Assembly: GCF_029227915.1 (NCBI RefSeq)
Contig: NC_079875.1
Coordinates: 17,477,001 to 17,541,000, forward strand
Direction: 5' to 3'
DNA from: Hydractinia symbiolongicarpus
Taxonomy: Eukaryota > Cnidaria > Hydrozoa > Anthoathecata > Hydractiniidae
DNA: 64,000 nucleotides
Part shown: positions 45,201 through 57,207 of the stretch, piece after piece
Position numbering within the stretch: position 1 is the first letter of the stretch
Layout of the letters: the number at the start of each line of letters is the position of its first letter
Translations under genes and position numbers: made by a program
Notes under the pieces: generated by a model
The model's input: the letters and a program-made list of their open reading frames with translations, nothing else
What the model was told of the DNA's origin: nothing
Databases searched by the model: none

Positions 45201-48200
45201 ATTTACGTTAAATAAATATTTCTTTGCAACTATGCTTACCCTTTCCCTGTGCGAATCTCCACATGCGTCGATGGTACAATATCAGCTTCGTATTCTTGGA
45301 ATTTCACACAAGTTACATTTTCAATGTCCCTCATTGCGCTGCGAATGACATCAACTTGACTTGTTCCAGAGATGTTGACTAAATGTTAGACATTGCTATT
45401 CAGATTACAAAAAATAAGGAAGAAAAAACAAACCATTTGAGACAAAAAACAAACTTAGCCCATGAATACAGGTATCTGTTGTGACAAAAGTATTGAGTAG
45501 TTACGTACGGAAACCGGGTTTAATTATGTAGGGAATGATTCCATTTGACCATAAGTTACGCGTTGACGTCGATCTTCGTTTGCGGCTTTGTGATTGGTGC
45601 ATAATCACATCGCCGTATGCGACATCAGGCATTTCTGAATGATAAAAAGCACAAAACATAAAATTAACAATAATTCACTGGAAAAACGCGTCTGCCTTAC
45701 GAAACATTGTAAACTATATGTATAAAGATAAGCCACCTTTATTCCCGGAAATATCGAGTGGATTTAAATTCTAGCAACAAATAGAAAACCAAAATACACA
45801 ACCTATGCACAACTTCAGTCAAATTGGGTGTAAGGCTTAGGATTATTTAAGAGTGAAAGCCCTTACATAAGAAGGGAGAAGTTTTCACAAACCATTGGGA
45901 ACGCTGTTTCTATGGAAGTAACACGCACTTTAAAATTTTCAATGTTCGCTTAGATCTTAGAAGTTTTTTTGTTAGATGCAACATCAAAAACTATTTTAAT
46001 ATTTTTACGCTAAAACTCCCAATTTCACGATTTATGGGTCCTTCCAGGTCATGGAGCAGATTGGTCCATTAGACAGGCATCCAGCGCATTCTTGACGTCC
46101 CGGTTACAGAGTAATGTCAAGAGTTTTTTATGTTCTAAGAAATGGCCAAAAGCGTCCATTCACACATTATTATGTCCAGGTTTTAGGTGAATAAAAAGTA
46201 TTAGAATTAATAGTTTTTGTGCAATACGTTAATACTAAATACACTTAATTGCGCTTTGAAATCTTTTACATTACCTTTTTCGTGAGCGTTATTTATAGAA
46301 AGAATCATTTCCATAGCTGAGGTCATTGAATCCATGTAATGATCTAAAGATTGAAAGATCAAATTTAATATTTTGTGAAAAAATTGATCGTTTCCCACTT
46401 ACAAATGGATGGTGATGGTAACCTACCAACAGGCAACAGCTGAAATTCGATCATTATAAAGAAATAAGATCTTTTGGAATAGAAAACTTCTTAAGCATAG
46501 CTACGTTTTCTCAACATATCTCTCAAAAAAATTATTAGAAAAACATTAATGTTTTTTAATCGAAATTGTTTAAATTTACCAAACCTATCTCTATAAAAAT
46601 AGTCATATTTTGTTTAAAATAGCAGCCGAATCTCCAAGTTATGCCAAGGATGCACCAATTCCACAGGCTAACGGCCTGTATCTCTATAATAATAGCCGCA
46701 TTCTGTTCAAAATGGTTACGCGCAGCTTTTTTTGGAAAATTATTGCAGAAACCGATAATTTGCGGACCCTTTGTTTTTTTGTTTTACGCAGCTTAATTTC
46801 GGATTCAGGGCAGAACCCAGAAACCCCCACACAAGTTGCGAATGTCATTTTTGGTTTGGAAGTGTCGTGAGGTTTGTAGATCTCCTTTTGACCCTTTTGT
46901 CTTCCAAATTCTTTGTATCTATAAAAATAAGTATTTTTTCAGCTCTCATATGCTAAGATAGATATATCGTTACGTTTTCTAGCCATGTATAAATCTTAAA
47001 CAAACCAATTTTAAGATTTTAACTAGGAACTTAAGTTTCGAGACAGCATTCTGCTAAAGCTAGCGTGACTCGACGCCGAAATTCCGGGTCTCTGGTTAGT
47101 CTATAATAATAGCCGTATCTTGTTCAAAATGGTAGCGAAATCGTCACCTTATGCTAAGAATTCACGAAATACATAACCGGTGGAATTTTGAAGCTACAAC
47201 TGAGAATTTTCCCACAGGCTAATAACTAGTTGAGCATGTTAACCTAAAAGGAATTGCGGTAGTGCAACCAGTTACCACATTGTCACATGGGTTTACCTTG
47301 AAGGAAATATTTCAGCTTCTGATTGGTTCAAGCTTTATTTCTCCATTCCTTAGAAAAGGAGCACTTAGTTTATTAGAAAACCTTTTTATATTAAGTCAAA
47401 ATAATCTATCAACGATGAATCAATAACATTCAAGAATTTGTTACTTTGACCTAGCATACATTTCATCACAATTGTGTTACATAATATGTAATGAAATCTG
47501 ATGAAGTTGGACACATCTTTGTTATTGAATCCCATCAACTCGCGCAATTAACAGGAAAAGGATAAGGATGTAGGATTTACGTTTAGGACGTGTTTAAAAC
47601 TAATTATAGTAGCTAATTACCAAAACAAACAGCCCCTCACGATTTAATTAAAAACCCAGTAAGGTAACCTTGTAAGTGGGGGTAACATATATGTAACAAA
47701 ACATTAGCATTGAAGCATACTTTTCTTTGCCTTTCCTTACGAATATTTTCCTAGTTTCACTTATTTTGATTCGTTGGAAAGGAATACTTACCATCCATAT
47801 TTTCATGAACATCGGTCGTGGTTGGTTGATCACTGGACAATGGAAACGCCTTCGCTAAATCTAAATAAGATTAACATGATATCTAAAATTAAAAAGTTTG
47901 GTTTTACAGTAAGCTGCATGATGACGCAGTGTCTATCAGTGTTCCTCAGTTTTTTTGCTCCCTCGAACTCTCTAAACCCTTCCCATTTAACCACTTATAA
48001 TTCATTCTAATAAATTCTAATAAACCATTCTAATAAACTGCAATATTGCATAAAAACTGTTTCGTAGTAAAGAAAACTTGCTAGTATCAATCCTATTCCG
48101 ATCGGGACTTTTTGCCACTAATGTAACCCCCTTAAACCTACAATGCCTAAAACTTGTCAATTGCAAGTGCTATTTATGTTTTCTGAAATTTGAAAAAAAA

Positions 48201-48697
48201 TGTTAAAAATCAAAAAGGTCGGCTATTGCATTCACAGCATTCATATATGCATAGTCGAAAAGAGACTTTAATTTAACACAAAACGGAATGTGCTTACAAA
48301 TGAGCAAAAGTGTCAAATTATAACCGTTTTTGCCTTATTTCTATGTTGTGTGGCAATAGTAACACGAAGAAAAAATATATTGGTAATTCTAATTTTTTTA
48401 TGTCACATGACTAATGATGACTATTGATGAGATATTAAAAGTCAAAAAAATTCAGTACACAAGAGAAAAGACATAAAAATGGCAAATGATAATGTACAGG
48501 GAGAGCCGAATGAGCACCTGCTCGGTAGGAATAGGGTTAACAAATATGTTATGAAGTTGTAATATTGCTGAAATTCCATGTTGAAATAAGAAGCTAATTC
48601 AAGGCATCAGAGTCCTTATATTTGGTTCCGTTTGGCACCAATTAACAAATTTACCTGCAATAAGTAACAAAACACCGATTGTATACGCGTCCATCAT
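42000..48697 (-). CDS. Astacin (M12A) metalloprotease with C-terminal ShK-type domains, nine exons
   Basis: Exons, minus strand: 48697-48655 (start and signal peptide), 47860-47792, 46343-46275, 45634-45509, 45378-45240, 44390-44212, 43908-43784, 42797-42646, 42277-42000 (TAA). Every junction is GT-AG, and phases agree except inside exon 7. The product, about 392 residues, is a secreted zinc endopeptidase. It has signal peptide (MMDAYTIGVLLLIAG), propeptide (SAMEMILSINNAHEKG and an AYGD aspartate-switch-like motif), RKRR furin-type site and mature start (LWSNGIIPYIIKPGF). The domain then shows AMRDIENVTCVKF, the zinc motif ILHELLHVLGIYHEQSRTDR, the Met-turn SIMHYG, and two cysteine-rich domains, the first a ShK pattern. 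Cnidarian astacins act in patterning, digestion or venom; which applies here is unknown. Exon 7 carries one base too many. Confidence 0.85.
43543..43737 (-). mobile_element. Non-autonomous Helitron in the astacin intron
   Basis: Minus strand: TCTTTAATAATAGCCGTAC at 43737, a GTCTGTCTGTCTG tract, CAAAATGGTAC, a degraded hairpin (CTTTCCATGG) and CTAG at 43546-43543 before T. Confidence 0.6.
43784..43908 (-). CDS. Astacin exon 7: Met-turn exon with a probable +1 frameshift
   Basis: The exon opens in frame as ENLNVEF. The rest of the conserved sequence, DSILLEGHDEDFAKEIDD then THYDIFSIMHYGE, is in the next frame. The 125-nt length leaves phase 0, whereas exon 8 needs phase 2, so exactly one base is extra, near GAATTCCGATTC (about 43880-43895). 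A TAA blocks any acceptor that would give the second frame from the start. Confidence 0.75.
44212..44390 (-). CDS. Astacin exon 6: catalytic zinc-binding exon
   Basis: 179 nt from acceptor CCACTAG to donor GTGAGT. It encodes GCRSSVGMVGGKQELILERF then RRSIILHELLHVLGIYHEQ and SRTDRD, so all three zinc-ligand histidines and the catalytic Glu of HExxHxxGxxHE are intact. Confidence 0.9.
44760..44995 (-). mobile_element. tRNA-derived SINE in an astacin intron
   Basis: The minus strand reads GGTAGTAGAGTGTTCGATTC, then TCGTGTTTAATTCTGGCCGA and GTTATGCCAGAATATAAA. It parallels the SINE in the 50-61 kb array (GGTAGAGCGTTTGCTT, GGTTTAAACCCCGGCCGAGT, CATACCAGAGGCTATAAA). The reading frame through it is not coding. 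Confidence 0.6.
47100..47229 (+). mobile_element. Very short Helitron-like element, with extra 5' ends upstream
   Basis: Starts TCTATAATAATAGCCGTATC (47100), contains CAAAATGGTAGC, and ends GAATTTTCCCACAGGCTAATAA plus CTAG (47226-47229) before T. Two further 5'-end-like copies lie at about 46589 and 46680 without their own 3' ends. Confidence 0.5.
48655..48697 (-). CDS. Astacin exon 1: start codon and signal peptide
   Basis: ATG 48697 is followed by a second ATG and a hydrophobic run (YTIGVLLLIA), and the donor GTAAAT follows. Ends in phase 1, matching exon 2 at 47860 (GAT split codon). Confidence 0.75.
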
Positions 48698-48699
48698 TG

Positions 48700-50608
48700 T
48701 TATAGAGAGTATATTTAATTCCTTGAATCTACCAAATAAGTATCCACTGCTCGCTGCATCAGATTTCTCAAATTAAAGGCTGTCCAATTGTCAGCCATCT
48801 TATAGCGTTTTTTGCACATTAACCCTTCGCTACCTACGCGAGTTAATTACATTGTAGTTAAAAACATTCTTGTGGAAATTCATTATGTAAAGAGAGCAAG
48901 TAAAGGTTAAGTTGAAGGGTGAGAATAATTAAATCAGATATTTTCGTTGTTGTTTGTTAGAAAGCATTTTTAACAGGACTTGTATGATTTTCTTTACTTT
49001 TTTTATGAAATGTTACTGCACCTATAAGGAAGACCTAAGGTACCTTATCCGTACTAACTTTACGCTTACATTGCGTTGTTCAGAATTTAAATATTCACTT
49101 GGATAAAAATAAAGTATTGCCTATGTTTTTTTTTATTTGTATATTTGCATTAATGCATTGGACTATTTATAACAGATGTACATTTAATTGAAAACAAAAC
49201 GTATATGGGGCTTTTATTGTAAAAAAAATCATAGGAAACATCATGTGTTTATTATCCTGACGAGAAAAACAAAAATTCTGAATTATATTAAAGTGAAGTG
49301 ACATATAGCTATTTTAATTGTCATTGGCACGAAAAATGGGGTTAAAATACATTTTTATTGGGGAAAAACGTTTTGCGGAAAAGATGTCCCTAAATGATTG
49401 ATTTTGTTAAATAGATTTGCGTGGGTGACACATTAGTGAACTTTCGCAAACAAACCGAGAACTGACGGCAACTTTTGTTTCCATGGTTGCTAGCCTTCGG
49501 AGTCCGTCCTCGGTTTGTTTTTAAAAAATAATTTCGCCAAATTAAATGCCATATCATCGAAACAAGATAGAGGATTTGCTTTTGCATAAGCTGGAGTTAT
49601 GTATAATCAATGATGAAGAATATCTGCTTCTTTCAGAAACAAACAAAAAATTGACTTATAAAACAACTGTGAATTTAGTTATTCATTTACTTTGTTGGTT
49701 TCGGGCCTACACAAAAATGCCCTATCCTTCTCTTTGTTACTTGTAACTTTTGTTTGACTGGCCTATTTTACTTTTACAAGAAAAAATTAAAATTGCGCCC
49801 TTTTAGCAGGTGGCCATCTACGCTCATATTTCTAAGGTCTCTTATGCAAAAATTAAACATGGAATATTTTTTTAGAATATAAAGTGCATTTTACTATATG
49901 TGATCAATATATTAGATTTACATTTTATTGTGTTGTGCTTACGCCTTTTATTACGCTCTCACATAATATTTTGCGCCATGTGGGCGTAATTTACGCCCCT
50001 ACGTTGCGACAAATTACTTTTTATCGTTTTGACACTCCATTTTTGGCTTAATTAATATTTTTAGCACAAAAGGCACCCTATTACGTAAGTGTTGGCCAAT
50101 AAATAACATTAGAACACAAATGTATTATATAGAAACAGTTTGAAATTTCCATAGTCAATATACGATAAAAAGATAATAATAATTATAGTCATTTTAGCGC
50201 CTCAATAAAATAATTGCTAGACATGTAATGAAAACTAAAGACTAAAAACCCAATATTCTAGGCTGGAAAATATTTATACGCTAGGCGCAGGGATTGCGGT
50301 CGTTTTTTTGCAGTCCGTATGTTAAGCGTAGATCATTACATATTTTTAGAAAATATTTTCAATATCTTCCAAGACCCTTATGGACTTTAGTTTTAACTTG
50401 TATTTCGTAACATGTGATTAACAACAAACTTCTTGCTACAATTTGACAGTTGTGGCTATGTGCTTGAAAACGTACTCTGTGATATCAACTGCTATTCAAT
50501 CAATTCAACTCCCGTGGGACTATTCTTTGGGTTTAGCCTACACCGCAAAATCACAATTTTATGGCTGTTAAAGATGATTCATAAGTGAGCCATTCTTTAC
50601 AAGAAATC
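48700..50608. other. No gene seen
   Basis: AT-rich intergenic DNA between the divergently arranged astacin gene and the tandem array. No motif-bearing frame found. Confidence 0.4.
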
Positions 50609-50787
50609 GCAATCTAAATGTTTATTTCAATTGAATTAGTTTGGGATTAATTTAAGTTGCTTGAAACATGCAACGCCAATTGACCTCTTGGGAATCGAAA
50701 TAGCATAAAGCGGGAAAATTATCTAAGTAATTTTACCATTCACTTCTCAGCGTTTATGAATAAAGGCCGCCATATCTAGAACTGAAG

Positions 50788-52171
50788 ATGTTGATCGCAG
50801 GAGTTTTAATATCATTTTTTTACCTCAATGTTGCCTCAAGTTTTAATCCGGGAAAAAGAGATGAGGAAATGAGAAGAGCTTTGTATCTACGAAGCGAATC
50901 ATCCCGTCCGCAGATAGAAAAGGATCAGGAATGGAACAAACATAATTTGGTTATGAATGATTTTTACGCAGCCAGGGATGAAGTTGCCAGAAGAAATCTA
51001 AGGATCCAACAATGGAAAGACATGGAACGAATGAGGAGAATGAGACAACCGCAGTTTTTCGACATGACTAGAGATGGAGCTAGAATCAAGCAGCAAGAAA
51101 GTGGTTATTTTAAGCGAGAAATAGATTACGTGCATTGGTAAGTCCTTAATTAATGCTAAAAATAATTGATACTTTTTATATTTAGAAATGCATTATTAAT
51201 TTAAAATTTTAATTTTATCCAGTTAATTTTCAGTCAGTGTGCATCTGGCAGTTGTGGCGGCTGTTAAGATTGCATAAAATGATTGTTAGTTAATAAATTT
51301 TTAACTCGCGCGATTTAAAAAGTATTAAACGGCGCTTGATGTTTTCTTGGACTCCATATCACTTTGTTTAAGAAAGAAAGTGTTCTGTACTTTCTTTGCA
51401 GATAATGTGGTACCGAAAACCAATTACTATATTCTCCATTTGGATATAAGTGTTTATGAATAATAAGCGGTTTTCTTTTTAGCATGGACACTTGCAAAAA
51501 TGAATATGATCCACAATTGTAAGTCATAATGTTCATTATTTCGTTATTTATATTTGTAACATTTAATATCGATTATTTTTAGATGCTGTAAAATGAAATG
51601 CGTAAGTATTTATCAGAAAAATTAACTTATACAGCTACATGAAATATTTTTTTTGTAGAAAAACAATTCTGAATAGGAATGGATAATTAAAAACACTGTT
51701 TGTTTACATCACATTTTTAAGTTCACATATTTATCCTTCAATTACATTTTCAGACATTCCTGTTCTTTGTGCAGCAAAAAGGAAAAATAAGACTGTTTAT
51801 TACATCAATTCTGATATGCAATAAATTACGTTCTTTAAAATGTCAGCAAGATGGGCCATTCAGGCAAATTTTTTGTCGGAATTTCCGACTTTTTTAATTA
51901 ATAAGATGCCGAGAAATTATTGTCGCATTTTACGCAGAAAATTGTGAGTTTTAATCAAAAATTTTACATTACAGATTCAGGACTTTAAGCATGGCTAAGC
52001 TAACATGTATATGTTTGATTAGTCTTAAGAAAATGCGGCTGTCACGTAATTCAATTTTTGATTTCCCACGACTATGCCTTATTTTTGAAACATCATTCAG
52101 TTATACATTGTGATTTTTTTTTTTAGAAAATGGATTTTTGTTTATTGCAACTTCCGGGAGTTGCAGCTTGA
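50788..52171 (+). CDS. Secreted cysteine-rich prepropeptide gene, copy 1
   Basis: I do not recognise a named family. Exon 1 (50788-51137) encodes a signal peptide (residues 1-18, hydrophobic LIAGVLISFFYL), a GKR tripeptide at 22-24, an Arg/Glu/Met-rich propeptide and a Lys-Arg site at 109-110. Donor GTAAGT at 51138. The downstream set is 51483-51518, 51583-51601 and 52127-52171 (TGA), all GT-AG and phase-consistent. It would give 149 residues, with a 39-residue C-terminal peptide after KR having Cys spacing C-x3-C-x8-CC-x3-C-x4-C, a C-C-CC-C-C framework as in knottin-type peptides. ATTAAA follows at 52246-52251. A second terminal exon (51234-51267) is annotated separately. Secretion and processing are inference; role could be toxin, antimicrobial or signalling. 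Confidence 0.7.
51234..51267 (+). CDS. Alternative terminal exon, copy 1 (4-Cys ending)
   Basis: After acceptor TTTTCAG the exon is in frame with exon 1 (phase 2). It codes ten residues plus TAA at 51265-51267, giving C-x-C-x4-C-x2-C including the codon split with exon 1. AATAAA at 51292-51297 lies 25 nt after the stop. The predicted product has 127 residues. Confidence 0.6.
51292..51297 (+). promoter_or_regulatory. Intronic poly(A) signal for the short isoform, copy 1
   Basis: Canonical AATAAA just after the alternative stop. Equivalent signals lie at 55434-55439 and 59615-59620 in the other copies. Confidence 0.55.
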
Positions 52172-52245
52172 GTGCTACTGTTATTTATCTTTAAATATTA
52201 ACTACGTGTATTACTGTGTATATAGTTTTTGCTATTGTTTTTGCT

Positions 52246-52251
52246 ATTAAA
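52246..52251 (+). promoter_or_regulatory. Poly(A) signal for the long isoform, copy 1
   Basis: ATTAAA 75 nt after the TGA at 52171; conserved at 56423-56428 and 60589-60594. Confidence 0.5.
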
Positions 52252-52446
52252 AATGAATGCTGGGATACAGGCCTTTTTACTTTATTAAAACACCCGCAAA
52301 GTTATTCCGAATTCAAAATCGGAAGACGATCTAACACCTGAATCTTTACAACCAGATTGTCAATTGACGTAGAAACTTAACGCACTGCAAAACGTGGCGT
52401 AGAGCATTCTTATAGAACACGACCAATTAATTCTTTACTGACTGAT

Positions 52447-52655
52447 AGTCTTTGGTAGAGCGTTTGCTTCCAGTGAGGCAGGTCTTCGGTTTAAACCCCG
52501 GCCGAGTCATACCAGAGGCTATAAAGTTCCTTTCTGCTTAGCGCTTAGCATGAAGAAATGATTGATATCTTAGGCCGTTGTTTAGTTATGCGATTGCTGT
52601 GCTTGCACAACTTTTGTAGATCGAATGGGAGCTAGGGCTCCCTTCAATTAAAAGA
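52447..52655 (+). mobile_element. tRNA-derived SINE, unit 1
   Basis: A-box-like TTTGGTAGAGCGTTTGC and B-box-like GGTTTAAACCCCGG, then a body with GGGAGCTAGGGCTCCC and an A-rich CAATTAAAAGAA end. It does not fold as a full tRNA (no proper acceptor stem), so it is a SINE head rather than a tRNA gene. Confidence 0.65.
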
Positions 52656-53026
52656 ATTTTTCTAAACGTGAAGGCACTGAAATTTTGCGTTTTTATTACA
52701 AAGATCTTATAGGAAGTTAATTGTCTCAAAAAATCAATTATCAACATAACCCAAATGAAAGTGTAATTTGGAAGAAGTGGTTTTTAGTTTAACACACCTG
52801 CCATAACAGCACAAAATGTAGAATGCTCTCCAACACGGTGGCCATCAATTTTATCATGAACAGCAGATAATGCCGACCTTTGACAACAATATATTACGTT
52901 AAAATTCCTTTTTAAATTAGCTTAATAGTTTATTACAAAACTTATGGAATAGGGAAAAATTTAAGATATTGTGACGCTCACCAACCAGTTTACTTGACCT
53001 TTAACGACGAGTAATTTGATTATTAG

Positions 53027-53797
53027 CCTTTCATATGGAAGCATTGGGTATCCGTGGTAAAAAATGGATTTTGCCTGAATAAGCGTGAATTTCTTGACAG
53101 TATTTCTTTACGTTACGGATGGAGCATTAAAGGATTGCCACTAGTTTGTGCTTGTGGCAAACAAAATTCTATTGAACATGCATTGTCATGTCATGTTGGT
53201 GGTTTCGTGAATATTCGACACAACAAACTGCGCGATCTGATGGTTACCTTATTGCAGGAGGTATGCAGGGACATACGCTGTGAACCTCCCCTGATTCCCC
53301 TGACCACTGAAGCAACTGATTTTCCCCGTTCTGCAGTTACAGACGCAGAAGCAAGAGCTGACATAAGTGTAAGAGGTTTTTGGCAGAGAGGACAACGAGC
53401 ATTTTTAGATGTAAGGATTTTTAATCCCATTGCTCCAAGTTATCGACGCCAAACAATGTCATCATTATTTACTTTTCAAGAAAAAGAGAAAAAAAGATCT
53501 TATAACAGACGCATCATAGACGTCAAACATGGGACGTTTACACCTCTAATATTTTGCATCAATGAAGGTATGAGTCGAGAAACAAGTGTTTTCGTATCCA
53601 GAGTAGCCGACATGATCGCGGAAAAAAGAGATGAAACAAAGGGAGAAGTTGTAGCGTGGCTGAGACGCAAAATTTCGTTTAGTTTGGTGCGTTCGGCAAT
53701 TCTATGTCTGCGTGGTTCCAGAAACTATTCCGTCCGTAGCATGTGCGACGACGACGTGCGGATTACAAATGAGTTAGCAATAATCCGAGAAAGTTGA
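53027..53797 (+). pseudogene. R2-type LINE C-terminal fragment (CCHC and nuclease-like), copy 1
   Basis: The frame is open from 53027 to TGA 53795-53797 but has no ATG before residue 60 or so, so it is a 5'-truncated piece. It shows CACGKQNSIEHALSC (C-x-C-x8-H-x3-C), then RHNKLRDLMVTLLQEVC, CEPPLIPLT, ARADISVRGFW and QRAFLDVRIFNP. The order CCHC, RHN, EP, D-I, D-V resembles the zinc knuckle plus PD-(D/E)XK-like endonuclease after the RT in R2/Hero-type LINEs; a similar protein is common in cnidarian and mollusc genomes. AATAAA at 53926. Between the two copies I count 7 amino-acid-changing and 3 silent differences, which does not suggest strong constraint. Confidence 0.6.
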
Positions 53798-53931
53798 ACT
53801 GTTAAATCGATATTTTAGTTTATGTTGTGTCGTTCAGTAATGTCAACTATCAATGTTTTTTGTTATCTTTCCACGTATAATGTCTACGTCCTTTAGTGTT
53901 GTATTGTAAAAAAATTATTTAGTTAAATAAA

Positions 53932-54750
53932 GCTATTAATCTAAAACAAAGGGTACTTCTAACTTGAAAGAAGATGAATTATTCTTAAAACAATAGATTT
54001 ATAAAGTGGTCAATTAGAGACAGACGTGAACATTATTTTTAAAAGTACATCCTTGCTGTCAATAAAAAATTGAGAGTTACAGAATTAATGTAAAGAACTA
54101 CTCTATCTATTAAAGTAAAACGCGCCTTGTTAAAATTTCGGTTAAATAAGCAATAAATCTTGTTGAACCTACATTGGCGAAACCAATGAAATCCAAAATG
54201 CCAGAATGTCTAGCTTATTTAGGTGTTATTTGGCAATTTTATGGGCCTATTAAATGCAGTAGTTCCGCTGTAATGTTAAATGCTTTAACTGCATTTCTTT
54301 AACTGTTTTGTTAAGTTGAATCGACGAAGTGTATGGTAGGTTCAATTTTCTATGTGGTAGATTAGTAAAGGTAGTAATTAGTAAAACACGAATTTGTCGT
54401 TTCATGGCGAATTAAGGAAAATCAATAAGGCAGTTATTGCATTCCATACACAAAATATGTATTCTTAGTAATCCAAAGCGCATGCACATCAACAAAGAAC
54501 CAGGTTTGCATTGCAGCACAGAATGCAAAAAGAAACTTCGTTCCCGGTCGATTACACAACTTCGTAACCAGTATACTTTTCTTATATCTTTAAACTCTGA
54601 TTTCAACGGGTCCTGATTCTCCGGTAATTAGTTTAATCCAATGGGAAAATGTAATTTCAATTCACAAATTGCTTATTAGGCATTGTGTCTTTGTTGAACG
54701 TTGTTTTCGCACATCAAAATTGAAATGATTGTGATTAAATGTTGATTTGG
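53932..54750. other. Spacer of unit 1
   Basis: Between the R2-like ORF and the start of unit 2. No gene seen; repeated almost unchanged at 58113-58931. Confidence 0.5.
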
Positions 54751-54929
54751 GCAATCTAAATGTTTATTTCAATTGAATTAGTTTGGGATTAATTTAAGTT
54801 GCTTCAAACATGTAACGCCCATTGACCTCTTGGGAATCGAAATAGCATAAAGCGGGAAAATTATCTAAGTAATTTTACCATTCACTTCTCAGCGTTTATG
54901 AATAAAGGCCGCCATATCTAGAACTGAAG

Positions 54930-56348
54930 ATGTTGATCGCAGGAGTTTTAATATCATTTTTTTACCTCAATGTTGCCTCAAGTTTTAATCCGGGAAAAAG
55001 AGATGAGGAAATGAGAAGAGCTTTGTATCTACGAAGCGAATCATCCCGTCCGCAGATAGAAAAGGATCAGGAATGGAACAAACATAATCTGGTTATGAAT
55101 GATTTTTACGCAGCCAGGGATGAAGTTGCCAGAAGAAATCTAAGGATCCAACAATGGAAAGACATGGAACGAATGAGGAGAATAAGACAACCGCAGTTTT
55201 TCGACATGACTAGAGATGGAGCTAGAATCAAGCAGCAAGAAAGTGGTTATTTTAAGCGAGAAATAGATTACGTGCATTGGTAAGTCCTTAAGTAATGCTA
55301 AAAATAATTGATACTTTTTATATTTAGAAATGCATTATTAATTTAAAATTTTAATTTTATCCAGTTAATTTTCAGTCAGTGTGCATCTGACAGTTGTGGC
55401 GGCTGTTAAGATTGCATAAAATGATTGTTAGTTAATAAATTTTTAACTCACGCGATTTAAAAAGTATTAAACGGCGCTTGATTTTTCCTTGGATTCCATA
55501 TCACTTTGTTTAAGAAAGAAAGTGTTCTGTACTTTCTTTGCAGATAATGTAGTACCGAAAACCAATTACTATATTCTCTATTTGGATATAAGTGTTCATG
55601 AAAAATAAGCGGTTTTCTTTTTAGCATGGACACTTGCAAAAATGAATATGATCCACAATTGTAAGTCATAATGTTCATTACAGTTTTTTATATATATCTT
55701 ATTTCGTTATTTATATTTGTAACATTTAATATTGATTATTTTTAGATGCTGTAAAATGAGATGCGTAAGTATTTATCACAAAAATTAACTTATACAGCTA
55801 CATGAAATATTTTTTTCGTAGAAAAACAAAATTCTGAATAGGAATGGATAATTAAAAACACTGTTTGTTTACATCACATTTTTAACTTCATATATTTATC
55901 CTTCAATTACATTTTCAGACATTCCTGTTCTTTGTGCAGCAAAAAGGAAAAATAAGACTGTTTATTACATCAATTCTGATATGCAATAAATTACGTTCTC
56001 TAAAATGTCAGCAAGATGGGCCATTCGGGCAAATTTTTTGTCGGAATTTCCGACTTTTTTAATTAATAAGATGCCGAGAAATTATTGTCGCATTTTACGC
56101 AGAAAATTGTGTGAGTTTTAATCAAAAATTTTACATTACAGATTCAGGACTTTAAGCATGGCTAAGCTAACATGTATATAAAATTATGTTTGATTAGTCT
56201 TAAGAAAATGCGGCCGTCACGTAATTCAATTTTTGATTTCCCACGACTATGCCTTATTTTTGAGACATCATTCAGTTATACATTGTGATTTTTTTTTTTT
56301 TAGAAAATGGATTTTTGTTTATTGCAACTTCCGGGAGTTGCAGCTTGA
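54930..56348 (+). CDS. Secreted cysteine-rich prepropeptide gene, copy 2
   Basis: Same structure as copy 1. Exons 54930-55279, 55625-55660, 55746-55764 and 56304-56348 (TGA), all with GT-AG borders. Exon 1 differs from copy 1 by one Met-to-Ile change and one silent change. The 19-nt exon has a Lys-to-Arg change between the cysteines, and every Cys codon is kept. ATTAAA at 56423-56428. Confidence 0.7.
55376..55409 (+). CDS. Alternative terminal exon, copy 2
   Basis: Same acceptor, frame and four cysteines as copy 1, with one Gly-to-Asp change. TAA, then AATAAA at 55434. Confidence 0.6.
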
Positions 56349-56633
56349 GTGCTACTGTTATTTATCTTTAAATATTAAGTACGTGTATTACTGTGTATAT
56401 AGGTTTTGCTATTGTTTTTGCTATTAAAAATGAATGCTTGGATACAGGCCTTTTTACTTTATTAAAACACCCGCAAAGTTATTCCGAATTCAAAATCGGA
56501 AGACGATCTAACACCTGAATCTTTACAACCAGATTGTCAATTGACGTAGAAGCTTAACGCACTGCAAAACGTGGCGTAGAGCATTCTTATAGAACACGAC
56601 CAATTAATTCTTTACTGACTGATAGTCTTTGGT

Positions 56634-56842
56634 AGAGCGTTTGCTTCCAGTGAGGCAGGTCTTCGGTTTACACCCCGGCCGAGTCATGCCAGAGGCTATA
56701 AAGTTCCTTTCTGCTTAGCACTTAGCATGAAGAAATGATTGATATCTTAGGCCGTTATTTAGTTATGCGATTGCTGTGCTTGCACAACTTTTGTAGATCG
56801 AATGGGAGCTAGGGCTCCCTTCAATTAAAAGAATTTTTCTAA
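56634..56842 (+). mobile_element. tRNA-derived SINE, unit 2
   Basis: Near-identical to 52447-52655 (B-box-like GGTTTACACCCCGG). Present because the whole unit was duplicated, not by separate insertion. Confidence 0.65.
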
Positions 56843-57207
56843 ACGTGAAGGCACTGAAATTTTGCGTTTTTATTACAAAGATCTTATAGGAAGTTAATTG
56901 TCTCAAAAAATCAATTACAATCAACATAACCCGAATGAAAGTGTAATTTGGAAGAAGTGGTTTTTAGTTTAACACACCTGCCATAACAGCACTAAATGTA
57001 GAATGCTCTCCAACACGGTGGCCATCAATTTTATCATGAACAGCAGATAATGCCGACCTTTGACAACAATATATTACGTTAATATTCCTTTTTAAATTAG
57101 CTTAATAGTTTATTACAAAACTTATGGAATAGGGAAAAATTTAAGATATTGTGACGCTCACCAATCAGTTTACTTGATCTTTAACGACGAGTAATTTGAA
57201 TTATTAG

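Noticed and set aside
51770-51900. Further splice acceptor TTTTCAG before ACATTCCTG as an extra peptide exon
   Set aside because: It would add hydrophobic low-conservation sequence and miss the sixth cysteine. The exon at 52127 with its poly(A) signal gives a better product, although transcripts are needed to decide.
52447-52520. tRNA-like A and B boxes considered as a tRNA gene (also in units 2 and 3)
   Set aside because: No acceptor-stem pairing or normal anticodon arm. It is followed by a repeat body also seen at 44760-44995, so it is a SINE.
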